NCBI RefSeq assembly: GCF_009193175.1
Contig: NZ_VUKE01000007.1
Location: 110,712 to 174,711 of the forward strand
Direction: 5' to 3'
DNA length: 64,000 bases
From: Georgenia ruanii
GTDB taxonomy: Bacteria; Actinomycetota; Actinomycetes; Actinomycetales; Actinomycetaceae
A program made the translations under genes and the position numbers. The notes under the pieces were generated by a model, which searched no databases, was not told where the DNA came from, and worked only from the letters and a program-made list of their open reading frames with translations. Within the stretch, counting starts at the first letter, position 1. Every line of letters starts with the position of its first letter. Shown here one piece after another: positions 34,445 through 43,323 of the stretch.

Positions 34445-35193
34445 CGCCCCCGGCGACCGCGGGGACCTCCGTCTCCTGGAGCAAGTCGCAGCAGGCCTAC
34501 CACTGGCTCAAGGAGAGGATCCTGAGCCAGGAGTTCACCCCGGGCTACCGCCTGGTGCTGGCCACCGTCGCGGCAGAGCTCGGGATGAGCGTGGTGCCGG
34601 TGCGCGAGGCGATCCGGCAGCTCGAGGCCGAGGGCCTGGTGACGTTCACGCGCAACGTCGGCGCGCAGGTGTCGATGATCGACAACGCGCAGTACCGGAA
34701 CAGCATGGAGGCCCTGGCGATGCTCGAAGGCGCGGCGACCGCGCTCGCGGCCCCCGGGCTGACCGTCGCCGACGTCCGTCAGGCGCGCGAGATCAACGAG
34801 CTGATGATCGACACCCTGGACCACTTCGATCCCCGGGCGTTCACGACGCTCAACCAGAAGTTCCACTCCATCCTGTTCGCGCCGTGCGCGAACCCGCGGC
34901 TGGTCGAGCTCGTCAACGCCGAGTGGGCGCGCCTGGGGCACCTGCGCGAGTCGACCTTCAGCTTCGTGCCCGGCCGCGCGCAGGAGTCCGTGCGGGAGCA
35001 CGAGGGCATCCTGCGGCTCATCGAGGCCGGCGCGCCCCCGGCGGAGATCGAGAGGGCGGCCCGGGGGCACCGCTCGGCCACCCTCGCCGCCTACCTGAGC
35101 CACCAGCACCCCGACGACGAACCTGTGCATCCCGGCGAGGCGCCGGGCAGCTCCGCTTCCCCAGCCTCAGCGCTGGGCCGACCCGCATCCTGA
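34426..35193 (+). CDS. GntR family regulator, FCD subgroup (second paralog, within the hpa operon)
   Basis: A 255-residue GntR/FCD regulator with winged helix at about 25-95 (LKERILSQEFTPGYRLVLATVAAELGM, then SVVPVREAIRQLEAEG) and an FCD domain ending near 230, with a Pro/Ser-rich tail. It closely resembles the regulator at 26199-26888, including the stretch GLVTFTRNVGA. Its start overlaps the FAH-RraA gene by 19 bp; a GTG at 34441 forming GTGA is an alternative. Being inside the operon suggests autoregulation, probably by a pathway intermediate. Confidence 0.86.
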   Translation: MARQQVTPPATAGTSVSWSKSQQAYHWLKERILSQEFTPGYRLVLATVAAELGMSVVPVREAIRQLEAEGLVTFTRNVGAQVSMIDNAQYRNSMEALAMLEGAATALAAPGLTVADVRQAREINELMIDTLDHFDPRAFTTLNQKFHSILFAPCANPRLVELVNAEWARLGHLRESTFSFVPGRAQESVREHEGILRLIEAGAPPAEIERAARGHRSATLAAYLSHQHPDDEPVHPGEAPGSSASPASALGRPAS

Positions 35194-35215
35194 CCGCATC
35201 CCACCGGAGGATCCC

Positions 35216-36784
35216 ATGAGTGACACCAGGACCGAATCGACCGCGACGGCCGCGCACCACGTGCCCGCCGACCTGCCCGACCGCATCCAGCACTACATCG
35301 ACGGCGAGTTCGTCGACTCCGCCGACGGCGACACGTTCGACGTGCTCGACCCTGTCTCGAACCAGACGTACCTCCGGGCCGCCGCCGGCAAGAAGGCCGA
35401 CGTCGACCGCGCCGTCGCCGCCGCCAAGCGCGCGTTCGAGGAGGGGCCCTGGCCCAGGATGCTGCCGCGTGAGCGCTCCCGCGTGCTGCACCGCATCGCC
35501 GACATCGTCGAGTCGCGCGACGCCCGGCTCGCCGAGCTCGAGAGCTTCGACTCGGGCCTCCCGATCACCCAGGCGCTCGGCCAGGCCCGCCGCGCCGCCG
35601 AGAACTTCCGGTTCTTCGCCGACCTGATCGTCGCCCAGGCCGACGACACCTTCAAGGTGCCCGGCCGCCAGATCAACTACGTCAACCGCAAGCCGATCGG
35701 CGTCGCCGGGCTCATCACGCCCTGGAACACGCCGTTCATGCTCGAGTCCTGGAAGCTCGGCCCGGCCCTTGCCACGGGCAACACCGTCGTGCTCAAGCCC
35801 GCCGAGTTCACGCCGCTGTCGGCGTCCCTGTGGGCCGGCATCTTCGAGGAGGCCGGCCTGCCCCAAGGCGTGTTCAACCTCGTCAACGGCATCGGCGAGG
35901 ACGCCGGCGACGCGCTGGTGAAACACCCGGACGTGCCGCTCATCTCCTTCACCGGCGAGAGCCGCACCGGGCAGATCATCTTCGCCAACGCCGCGCCGTA
36001 CCTCAAGGGGCTGTCGATGGAGCTCGGCGGCAAGTCCCCCGCCGTCGTCTTCGCCGACGCCGACCTCGACGCCGCGATCGACGCGACGATCTTCGGGGTG
36101 TTCTCCCTCAACGGCGAGCGCTGCACCGCGGGCAGCCGCATCCTCGTCCAGCGCGAGGTGTACGACGAGTTCGTCGAGCGCTACGCCGCGCAGGCCAAGC
36201 GCGTGATCGTGGGCGACCCGCACGACCCTCGCACCGAGGTCGGCGCGCTCGTGCACCCCGAGCACTACGAGAAGGTCATGAGCTACATCGAGATCGGCAA
36301 GTCCGAGGGGCGCCTCGTCGCCGGCGGCGGGCGGCCCGAGGGCTTCCCGACCGGCAACTACGTCGCGCCCACGGTGTTCGCCGACGTCGCCGCCGACGCC
36401 CGCATCTTCCAGGAGGAGATCTTCGGTCCGGTCGTCGCGATCACGCCGTTCGACACCGACGAGGAGGCGCTGGCCCTCGCCAACGGCGTCAAGTACGGCC
36501 TCGCCGCATACGTGTGGACCAACGACCTCAAGCGGGCGCACAACTTCGCCCAGGCGATCGAGGCCGGCATGGTGTGGCTGAACAGCAACAACGTCCGCGA
36601 CCTGCGCACCCCGTTCGGCGGGGTCAAGGCCTCGGGCCTCGGTCACGAGGGCGGCTACCGCTCGATCGACTTCTACACCGACCAGCAGGCCGTGCACATC
36701 ACGCTCGGCAAGGTGCACAACCCCACCTTCGGCAAGGTCGAGACCCACGAGGCGACGGACCTGGACGACCCGGACCCCCGCTGA
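35216..36784 (+). CDS. hpaE: 5-carboxymethyl-2-hydroxymuconate semialdehyde dehydrogenase
   Basis: A 522-residue aldehyde dehydrogenase of the HpaE group. Motifs are IQHYIDGEFVDSADGDTFDV, GLITPWNTPFMLESWKLGPA (NAD fold), MELGGKSPAVVFADADLD (Glu base), LNGERCTAGSRILV (catalytic Cys, about residue 303) and a C-terminal NSNNVRDLRTPFGGVKASG. It oxidises the ring-cleavage product of homoprotocatechuate to 5-carboxymethyl-2-hydroxymuconate using NAD. It is located 22 bp after the gntR gene with CCGGAGG before its ATG, and is followed by hpaD after 99 bp that include a stem-loop-like sequence and three ACCCGAAC repeats. Confidence 0.9.
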   Translation: MSDTRTESTATAAHHVPADLPDRIQHYIDGEFVDSADGDTFDVLDPVSNQTYLRAAAGKKADVDRAVAAAKRAFEEGPWPRMLPRERSRVLHRIADIVESRDARLAELESFDSGLPITQALGQARRAAENFRFFADLIVAQADDTFKVPGRQINYVNRKPIGVAGLITPWNTPFMLESWKLGPALATGNTVVLKPAEFTPLSASLWAGIFEEAGLPQGVFNLVNGIGEDAGDALVKHPDVPLISFTGESRTGQIIFANAAPYLKGLSMELGGKSPAVVFADADLDAAIDATIFGVFSLNGERCTAGSRILVQREVYDEFVERYAAQAKRVIVGDPHDPRTEVGALVHPEHYEKVMSYIEIGKSEGRLVAGGGRPEGFPTGNYVAPTVFADVAADARIFQEEIFGPVVAITPFDTDEEALALANGVKYGLAAYVWTNDLKRAHNFAQAIEAGMVWLNSNNVRDLRTPFGGVKASGLGHEGGYRSIDFYTDQQAVHITLGKVHNPTFGKVETHEATDLDDPDPR

Positions 36785-36827
36785 GCCGAGGGGCGCGCCG
36801 CGCCGGTCTCGGTGCGGCGCCCTCTCG

Positions 36828-36859
36828 ACCCGAACTCCTGAATACCCGAACACCCGAAC
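36828..36859 (+). repeat. Three ACCCGAAC direct repeats upstream of hpaD
   Basis: The 8-mer ACCCGAAC occurs at 36828, 36844 and 36852, spaced 16 and 8 bp apart, in the hpaE-hpaD gap. It follows an imperfect stem-loop around 36787-36827. It could be a processing or regulatory feature or simple drift. Confidence 0.4.
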
Positions 36860-36883
36860 CCGCAGAGAAGCAAGGACGCTGAC

Positions 36884-38044
36884 GTGAGCACTCCCATCAG
36901 CCAGAACTCTCCCGAGCCGGTCGTCACCGCGCAGGACCCGATCCGCTCGAGGGACCCCATCCCCACCCCGAAGGCGGCGCCGCCGGACATTCTGCGCTGC
37001 GCCTACATGGAGCTGGTCGTCACCGACCTGCAGGCCTCCCGCAACTTCTACGTCGACGTGCTCGACCTGGTGGTGACGGAGGAGGACGAGGAGACCGTCT
37101 ACCTGCGGAGCTTCGAGGAGTTCATCCACCACAACCTCGTGCTGCGCAAGGGCCCGGTCGCGGCGGTCGCCGCGTTCTCCTACCGGGTGCGCACCCCCGA
37201 GGACCTCGACAAGGCGGTGGCGTTCTACACCGAGCTCGGCTGCCGGGTCGAGCGACGCCCGGAGGGGTTCACCAAGGGCATTGGCGACTCGGTGCGGGTG
37301 GAGGACCCGCTGGGCTTCCCGTACGAGTTCTTCTACGACGTCGAGCACGTCGAGCGCCTCGCGTGGCGCTACGACCTGTACACCCCCGGCGCGCTCGTGC
37401 GGCTCGACCACTTCAACCAGGTCACCCCGGACGTGCCGCGGGCGGTGAAGTACATGGAGGACCTCGGCTTCCGCGTGACCGAGGACATCCAGGACGCCGA
37501 GGGCACCACCTACGCCGCCTGGATGCGCCGCAAGCCCACCGTCCACGACACCGCGATGACCGGCGGGGACGGGCCGCGCATGCACCACGTCGCCTTCGCC
37601 ACCCACGAGAAGCACAACATCATCGCCATCTGCGACAAGCTCGGCGCGCTGCGCCTGTCGGACCACATCGAGCGCGGCCCGGGCCGGCACGGGGTCTCCA
37701 ACGCCTTCTACCTCTACCTGCGCGACCCCGACGGCCACCGCGTGGAGATCTACACCCAGGACTACTACACCGGCGACCCCGACAACCCGGTCGTCACCTG
37801 GGACGTGCACGACAACCAGCGCCGCGACTGGTGGGGCAGCCCCGTCGTGCCGTCCTGGTACACCGAGGCCTCCCTCGTCCTCGACCTCGACGGCAACCCC
37901 AAGCCGGTCGCCGCGCGCACCGACACCAGCGAGATGGCGGTCACCATCGGCGCCGACGGCTTCTCCTACACACGCAAGGGCGACGAGCCCGACGCGCTGC
38001 CCAGCTGGAAGCAGGGCGAGTACAAGCTCGGGCACCAGCTGTGA
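36884..38044 (+). CDS. hpaD: Homoprotocatechuate 2,3-dioxygenase
   Basis: A 386-residue type I extradiol dioxygenase. Metal ligands are H176 (RLDHFNQVTPD), H235 (MHHVAFATHEKHN) and E288 (RVEIYTQDYYTGDPD). Their spacings of 59 and 53 residues equal those of the Brevibacterium fuscum enzyme (H155, H214, E267), which supports the specific assignment. The second half follows the characteristic path ending in EYKLGHQL. It opens the ring of 3,4-dihydroxyphenylacetate between carbons 2 and 3 with O2 at Fe(II) or Mn(II). GTG start at 36884 with AAGGA upstream. It is the second step of the pathway encoded around it. Confidence 0.92.
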   Translation: MSTPISQNSPEPVVTAQDPIRSRDPIPTPKAAPPDILRCAYMELVVTDLQASRNFYVDVLDLVVTEEDEETVYLRSFEEFIHHNLVLRKGPVAAVAAFSYRVRTPEDLDKAVAFYTELGCRVERRPEGFTKGIGDSVRVEDPLGFPYEFFYDVEHVERLAWRYDLYTPGALVRLDHFNQVTPDVPRAVKYMEDLGFRVTEDIQDAEGTTYAAWMRRKPTVHDTAMTGGDGPRMHHVAFATHEKHNIIAICDKLGALRLSDHIERGPGRHGVSNAFYLYLRDPDGHRVEIYTQDYYTGDPDNPVVTWDVHDNQRRDWWGSPVVPSWYTEASLVLDLDGNPKPVAARTDTSEMAVTIGADGFSYTRKGDEPDALPSWKQGEYKLGHQL

Positions 38045-38104
38045 CCTCACTCTTCCCGCCGGCTACCGGCGGGCCCGACACGATAGAAAGACTGGGAGGA
38101 CCGG

Positions 38105-38890
38105 ATGCTCTCGCCTGAGACCATTGCCGCGATCGCTGACGAGCTCGCCGAGGCGGAACGCGCCCGCACTGCCGTCCCGCCGTTGAGCGGCCGGCACCCC
38201 GAGATGAGTATCGAGGACGCCTACGCCGTGCAGAACGAGTGGCGCCGCCGCGCCATCGAGGCAGGCCGGCGGCCGGTCGGCCGCAAGATCGGGCTGACCT
38301 CGAAGGTCATGCAGGCGGCGACCGGCATCGACGAGCCCGACTACGGGGCCATCTTTGCCGACATGGTTCTCGAGAACGGTGCGGTCATCGAGCATGGTCG
38401 GTTCTCCACCGTGCGGATCGAGGTCGAGCTCGCCTTCAAGCTTGCCGAGCCCATCGACGGCCCCGACGCCACGGTCTTCGACGTCCTCCGGGCGACCGAG
38501 TACGTCGTTCCGGCACTGGAAATCCTCTCCTCGCGCATCGAGCTCAAGGACAAGACGATCGTCGACAACATCAGCGACAACGCCGCCATGGGCGCGATGA
38601 TCTATGGCGGCAACCCGGTTCGCCCGGGCGAGGTGGACCTGCGGTGGGTCTCGGCGCTGCTCTACCGCAACGAGACAATCGAGGAGTCCGGCGTTGCCGC
38701 GGCCGTGCTCAACCACCCCGCGATGGGCGTCGCGTGGCTGGCGAACAAGCTCGCCCAGCACGGCGACCGGCTCGAGGCCGGCGAGATCGTGCTCGCCGGC
38801 TCGTTCACCCGGCCGATGTGGGTGGACCCGGGGGACACCGTGCTGGCCGACTTCCGAGAGCTGGGGACCATCGCATGCCGCTTCGTCTGA
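38105..38890 (+). CDS. hpaH: 2-oxo-hept-4-ene-1,7-dioate hydratase
   Basis: The 261-residue protein belongs to the FAH-fold hydratase group of HpaH/MhpD. Visible features are [42 protein letters not shown] (substrate-binding GRKIGLTS segment), [15 protein letters not shown] metal ligands ([20 protein letters not shown]) and a C-terminal [19 protein letters not shown]. It hydrates 2-oxohept-4-ene-1,7-dioate to the 4-hydroxy compound cleaved by HpaI. ATG at 38105 follows GGGAGGA. It overlaps the start of hpaI by 16 bp, so the two are coupled. Confidence 0.9.
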   Translation: MLSPETIAAIADELAEAERARTAVPPLSGRHPEMSIEDAYAVQNEWRRRAIEAGRRPVGRKIGLTSKVMQAATGIDEPDYGAIFADMVLENGAVIEHGRFSTVRIEVELAFKLAEPIDGPDATVFDVLRATEYVVPALEILSSRIELKDKTIVDNISDNAAMGAMIYGGNPVRPGEVDLRWVSALLYRNETIEESGVAAAVLNHPAMGVAWLANKLAQHGDRLEAGEIVLAGSFTRPMWVDPGDTVLADFRELGTIACRFV

Positions 38891-39696
38891 GCCCGACCTT
38901 CCGCGACGCCCTGACCACCCAGCGCGTCCGGGGCGCGGCGGCACGCCCCCTCGCCGGCATCTGGGTCTGCTCGGGCAGCCCGCTCGTCGCCGAGATCTGT
39001 GCCGGATCGGGCCTGGACTGGGTGCTCATCGACATGGAGCACTCCCCCAACGGCCTCGAGTCCGTCCTCGCCCAGCTCCAGGCGGTCGCGCCGTACCCGG
39101 TGACCCCGCTGGTGCGCGTGCCCATCGCCGACGTGGTGACCATCAAGCAGGTGCTCGACCTCGGGGCGCAGAACCTGCTCGTGCCGATGGTCTCCTCGGC
39201 CGAGGAGGCCCGCGCCGTCGTCGAGGCCGTGAGGTACCCCCCGCGCGGGCGCCGCGGCGTCGGCTCGGCGCTCGCCCGGTCGGCGCGGTGGAACCGCGTC
39301 GACGGGTATCTCACCGACGCCGACGCGCACGTGTCGCTCTTCGTGCAGATCGAGACCGCGGAGGGCGTGGCGGCCGCCGCGGAGATCGCCGCCGTGGACG
39401 GCGTCGACGGCGTCTTCGTCGGCCCGTCCGACCTCGCCGCGTCCATGGGGGTCATCGGTCAGCAGAGCCACCCCGACGTCGTCGCTGCCGTCCGGCGCGC
39501 CTTCGACGCGGTGCGCGCGGCCGGCAAGCCGGTCGGCGTCAACGCGTTCGACCCCGCCGTCGCCCGCGCGTACATGGAGGCCGGCGCCGCCTTCGTGCTG
39601 GTGGGCGCCGACGTGGCGCTGCTCGCCCGCGGCTCGGAGGCCCTCGCCGCCGCGTTCGTGCCCGCCGCCGACGACGGCGCCCGCGCGAGCTACTGA
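38875..39696 (+). CDS. hpaI: 4-hydroxy-2-oxoheptanedioate aldolase
   Basis: A 273-residue class II HpcH/HpaI aldolase. Motifs are [36 protein letters not shown] (substrate-binding His), [39 protein letters not shown] (metal Glu) and [13 protein letters not shown] (metal Asp). It splits 4-hydroxy-2-oxoheptane-1,7-dioate to pyruvate and succinic semialdehyde. Start ATG at 38875 overlaps hpaH. A 12-bp terminator hairpin follows at 39701-39729, so it is probably the last gene of the hpa operon. Confidence 0.9.
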   Translation: MPLRLSPTFRDALTTQRVRGAAARPLAGIWVCSGSPLVAEICAGSGLDWVLIDMEHSPNGLESVLAQLQAVAPYPVTPLVRVPIADVVTIKQVLDLGAQNLLVPMVSSAEEARAVVEAVRYPPRGRRGVGSALARSARWNRVDGYLTDADAHVSLFVQIETAEGVAAAAEIAAVDGVDGVFVGPSDLAASMGVIGQQSHPDVVAAVRRAFDAVRAAGKPVGVNAFDPAVARAYMEAGAAFVLVGADVALLARGSEALAAAFVPAADDGARASY

Positions 39697-39700
39697 CGAA

Positions 39701-39729
39701 GGCCGGCGCGCCGCTCGGGCGCGCCGGCC
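39701..39729 (+). terminator. Terminator after hpaI
   Basis: Perfect 12-bp stem (39701-39712 and 39718-39729) with loop GCTCG, five bases after the hpaI stop. No long T-run, but a short pyrimidine-rich tail (ACTCTCTC) follows. Confidence 0.8.
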
Positions 39730-39793
39730 GTACTCTCTCGACGAGCAGCCGGTCACCCGGCCCGGCGGCGCTCCCCCGGGCCGGATGCTCCCG

Positions 39794-39936
39794 CCGCCGC
39801 TCCGCACCGCCGCGGGGCCCACGACACACCCGCCGCTCCGCACCGTCGCGGAGCCCCGACAGACCCCCCGCTCCGCACCGCCGCGGGGCCCACGACACAC
39901 CCGCCGCTCCGCACCGCCGCGGAGCCCCGACCGAAA
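39794..39936. repeat. Four tandem ~36-bp units, each a hairpin
   Basis: Units begin at 39794, 39830, 39865 and 39901. Each contains GCTCCGC, six bases, then GCGGAGC or GCGGGGC, giving a 7-bp hairpin (perfect in copies 2 and 4). The rest of the unit alternates between CCACGACACACCCGCC and CCCGACAGACC-like endings, so copies 1/3 and 2/4 are more alike. It ends just before the ribosome-binding site of the next gene, so it forms its 5' leader or an attenuating tract. Confidence 0.8.
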
Positions 39937-39946
39937 GGCCACTCCC

Positions 39947-41593
39947 GTGACGAGAACCGTCTCCGAGGTCGTCGCCGCCGCCGTCGCCGCGCTCGCCGAT
40001 GACGTCTTCGCCCTGATGGGCAACGGCAACGCGTACATCCTCGACGCGCTCGCGCGCACACCGGCGCGGGTCACCGCCGTGCGCCACGAGGCCGCCACCG
40101 TCGCCTCGGCGGACGCCTACCACCGGGTCTGCGGGCGCCTGGCGGTGGCCACGACCACCTACGGGCCGGGGTTCACCAACACCCTCACCGCCCTGGCCGA
40201 GGCCGCCAGGGCGGCCACCCCGCTCCTCCTCGTCGTCGGGGACGCGCCCACGGCCGGGCCCCGCCCCTGGGACGTGGCCCAGCCCCAGCTGGCCGCGGCG
40301 GTCGGGGCCGTGACCATGGTCCTGGACGCCGCCGCCCCGGGCCGCACCACCGTCGAGGCGGCCGCGCACGCCCTGGCGCACCGGGTCCCCGTCGTGCTCG
40401 CCCTCCCCTACGACCTCGCCACCGCGCCCGCCGCGGACGACGCCGTCCCGGCCATGCCGCCGCCGCCGGCCCCCGCGACGCCCGACCCGACCGCCCTGGC
40501 GCAGGCCGCCCGCCTGCTCCAGGCGGCCGAGCGCCCGCTCGTCCTGGCCGGCCGCGGCGCCAAGGCCGCCGCCGCGCAGCTGCGTACGCTCGCCGACCGC
40601 CTCGGGGCGCTGACCGCCACGAGCGCCCCGGCCCGCGGGCTGTTCGCCGGCCGGCCCTACGACCTCGGCGTGTGCGGCGGCTTCGCCTCCGAGCCGACGG
40701 CGGACCTCGTCCGCCAGGCCGACGTCGTCCTCGTCGTCGGCGCCGGGCTCAACCAGTTCACCACCTCCTTCGGCTCCGCCTTCGCCCCCGGCGCGCGCGT
40801 GATCCAGGTCGACGTGGCCGAGGCCCCCACGCACCCGGTGGTCGGTCACTACGTCCGCGGCGACGCCGCCCTCGCCGTCCTCGGGCTTCTCGAGGGGCTC
40901 GACGGCCGGCCCGCCCCCGCCGAGCCATGGGGCGGGGTGGCCGCCGCGGCCACGGACGGCCGGCTCCAGTTCGCCCGGCCCGCCGGCGACGACGCCGCCC
41001 CGGACGGCCGGCTCGACCCGCGCACGGTGATGCGCCGCCTCGACGCGCTGCTGCCCGCCAACCGGCTCGTGGTCTCCGACGGCGGGCACTTCCTCGGCTG
41101 GGCCAACACCTACCTCGACCTCCCCGCCGCCGACTCCATCACCCTCGTCGGCACCGCGACCCAGGCCATCGGCCTCGGCTTCCCCTCCGCGCCCGGCGCC
41201 GCCGTGGCCCGCCCGGACGCGCTGACCGTCGTCGCCACCGGCGACGGCGGCGGCCTCATGGGGCTGCCCGACCTCGACACCCTCATCCGCTGTGCCCGCA
41301 GCGCCCTCGTCCTCGTGTTCAACGACGCCGCCTACGGCGCGGAGGTCCACCAGTACGGCTCCCAGGGCCTGGACCGCACGCCGATGGTCATCGACGAGGT
41401 CGACTTCGCCACCGTCGCGCGCGGCCTGGGCGCCGCCGCGGCCACCATCGCCCGGCTCGAGGACCTCCAGGCCGTGGAGGACTGGCTCGGCGCGGGCGCC
41501 CCGGGCACGTTCCTCGCCGACCTGCGCATCTCCCAGGGCGTCGTCGCCCCCTACATCCAGGAGATCGTCCAACGCACCCTCGTGCGGCGCTGA
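39947..41593 (+). CDS. Thiamine-diphosphate-dependent enzyme (second, divergent copy)
   Basis: A 548-residue ThDP enzyme with catalytic Glu at about residue 48 ([16 protein letters not shown]), a middle domain around 185-340, and the PP-domain motif [12 protein letters not shown]...[12 protein letters not shown] near 428-462. It is only distantly related to the copy at 10945-12576 but follows the same length and order. It could be a 2-oxo acid decarboxylase (phenylpyruvate, benzoylformate) or an acetolactate-type enzyme. A role in arylacetate formation would suit the neighbouring hpa genes. That is inference, because a terminator and a repeat tract separate it from hpaI. GTG at 39947 with AAAGG upstream. 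Confidence 0.82.
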   Translation: MTRTVSEVVAAAVAALADDVFALMGNGNAYILDALARTPARVTAVRHEAATVASADAYHRVCGRLAVATTTYGPGFTNTLTALAEAARAATPLLLVVGDAPTAGPRPWDVAQPQLAAAVGAVTMVLDAAAPGRTTVEAAAHALAHRVPVVLALPYDLATAPAADDAVPAMPPPPAPATPDPTALAQAARLLQAAERPLVLAGRGAKAAAAQLRTLADRLGALTATSAPARGLFAGRPYDLGVCGGFASEPTADLVRQADVVLVVGAGLNQFTTSFGSAFAPGARVIQVDVAEAPTHPVVGHYVRGDAALAVLGLLEGLDGRPAPAEPWGGVAAAATDGRLQFARPAGDDAAPDGRLDPRTVMRRLDALLPANRLVVSDGGHFLGWANTYLDLPAADSITLVGTATQAIGLGFPSAPGAAVARPDALTVVATGDGGGLMGLPDLDTLIRCARSALVLVFNDAAYGAEVHQYGSQGLDRTPMVIDEVDFATVARGLGAAAATIARLEDLQAVEDWLGAGAPGTFLADLRISQGVVAPYIQEIVQRTLVRR

Positions 41594-41705
41594 CCTCGGA
41601 GCGCAAAGCCCTCGCTATTCGGCGCGCAACCACCGCCCGCGACACGCGGCCAGCGGTTGCCGTCTGGCACGAAGTCCCCCGGGGGGCTCGGCGCCCCCGG
41701 GGAGT

Positions 41706-41736
41706 CTCGGCGCCGGTCCAGCGGACCGACGCCGAG
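41706..41736. terminator. Stem-loop between convergent genes
   Basis: Arms 41706-41719 and 41723-41736 pair at 13 of 14 positions around loop AGC. A second GC-rich inverted repeat (about 41675-41705) precedes it. It lies between the stops at 41593 and 41791. Confidence 0.7.
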
Positions 41737-41790
41737 CCCCGTCGGCAGACGCGTGGCGACCTCGCGGGACGGTCGCCACCAGCGCCGGCT

Positions 41791-43221
41791 TCAGTAGCTG
41801 ATGACCTGGGGGGCGCCGAGGTGCTTGAGGCCCTCGACGCCGAACTCGAGGCCGTAGCCGGACTGCTTGGCGCCGCCGAAGGGCACGCGCGGGTCGACGG
41901 CGCCGTGCTTGTTGATCCACACGGTGCCGGCCTGGATGCGCGCGGCGACGGCCCGGGCCGCCTCCAGGTCGGTGCCCCAGACGGAGGCGCCGAGGCCGAC
42001 GTCGAGGGCGTTGGCCATGGCCACCGCCTCCTCGATGCTGGAGTACTTGATGATCGGCAGGGCCGGGCCGAACTGCTCCCGGGCGACCAGCGGGTTGTCG
42101 TTGGCGATGTCCGCCACCAGTGTGGTGGGGTAGAAGTAGCCGGGCTGGTCGGGGTCGGGGTCGCCGCCGACCAGGACCCGGGCGCCGGCGTCCTTCGCGG
42201 CCTGCACCAGGGACGCGACGATGTCGAACTGGGCCTTGTTCTGCAGCGGGCCGAGCACGTTGGTCTCCTCCAGGCCCACCCCCATCGGCATCTGGGCGGC
42301 GACCGCGGTCAGCGCCTGGCACACCGCCTCGTAGAGGTCCTCGTGGACGTACAGACGCTTCAGGGCCGCGCAGGTCTGCCCGGTGTTGATGAACGCCCCC
42401 CAGAACAGGTCCTGGGCGATAGCCGCCGGGTCCGCGTCGGGCAGGACGATGCCGGCGTCGTTGCCGCCGAGCTCGAGGGTCAGCCGCTTCACCGTGTCCG
42501 CGGAGGAGCGGATGATCGCCTTGCCGGTGGCGGTGGAGCCGGTGAACATGATCTTGTCCACGCCCGGGTGGGCCGCGAGCCCCTCGCCGACCTCGCGCCC
42601 GCCGGAGACCACGTGCAGGACACCCTCGGGCAGCACCTCGTTGAGCACGCGGGCGAGCGCGAGCACGCTCAGCGGGGTGTACTCCGAGGGCTTCATGACC
42701 ACGGTGTTGCCCATCCGCAGGGCCGGGGCCAGCTGCCAGACGCTGATCATCATCGGCCAGTTCCACGGCCCGATCGCCCCGACGACGCCGAGCGGCCGGT
42801 AGTGCAGCTCGGCGCGGCCGCCGCCGTCGTCGACGAGGACCTCCGGGGCCAGCTCGAAGGCGGCGGTGGTACGCAGCCAGGCCGCGCAGGCGCCGACCTC
42901 GAAACGGGCGTTGGGGCCGTTGAGCGGCTTGCCCTGCTCGCGCGAGAGCAGCTCGGCCAGCGCCTCGGCGGAGGCCTCGACGGCGTCGGCGGCCCGGGTC
43001 AGGTACTCGGCGCGGCGCTCGTGGCCGAGCGCCGCCCACGCCGGCTGGGCGGCGCGGGCGGCCGCGACCGCGGCGTCGAGGTCGGCGGCCGTGTGCTCCG
43101 GCGCCCGGCCCACGACCTCGCCGGTCGCCGGGTCCAGGATCTCCCGGCCACCCTCGGCCGGCACGACAGAGGCGAGCAGGTCCGCGTACGACAGAGGCGT
43201 TTGAGTCTGAGTCTCGGTCAT
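41791..43221 (-). CDS. Aldehyde dehydrogenase (aminobutyraldehyde-type by context)
   Basis: A 476-residue aldehyde dehydrogenase. GAIGPWNWPMMISVWQLAPA begins the NAD fold; KRLTLELGGNDAGIVLPDAD carries the Glu base; FINTGQTCAALKRLYV carries the catalytic Cys (about residue 285); and VDPRVPFGGAKQSGYGLEFG closes the domain. It lies downstream of a flavin amine oxidase, a cupin and an amino-acid permease on the same strand. It would oxidise the aldehyde released by amine oxidation, for instance 4-aminobutyraldehyde. This substrate is inferred from the neighbours; the gap to the oxidase is 102 bp. Confidence 0.85.
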   Translation of the reverse strand: MTETQTQTPLSYADLLASVVPAEGGREILDPATGEVVGRAPEHTAADLDAAVAAARAAQPAWAALGHERRAEYLTRAADAVEASAEALAELLSREQGKPLNGPNARFEVGACAAWLRTTAAFELAPEVLVDDGGGRAELHYRPLGVVGAIGPWNWPMMISVWQLAPALRMGNTVVMKPSEYTPLSVLALARVLNEVLPEGVLHVVSGGREVGEGLAAHPGVDKIMFTGSTATGKAIIRSSADTVKRLTLELGGNDAGIVLPDADPAAIAQDLFWGAFINTGQTCAALKRLYVHEDLYEAVCQALTAVAAQMPMGVGLEETNVLGPLQNKAQFDIVASLVQAAKDAGARVLVGGDPDPDQPGYFYPTTLVADIANDNPLVAREQFGPALPIIKYSSIEEAVAMANALDVGLGASVWGTDLEAARAVAARIQAGTVWINKHGAVDPRVPFGGAKQSGYGLEFGVEGLKHLGAPQVISY

Positions 43222-43323
43222 CGTTCTCTCTCAGGTTTGGGATGGTCGGCGAGATGCAGCGGCGCGGCCATGGAGCGGGACGTGCCCCCAGGCCCACACC
43301 GATGCGAAAGGGAAGCAGGCAGG

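Noticed and set aside
39794..39936. Possible small CRISPR array
   Set aside because: The copies follow each other without unique spacers of constant length, and no cas genes are present. They are tandem hairpin repeats.
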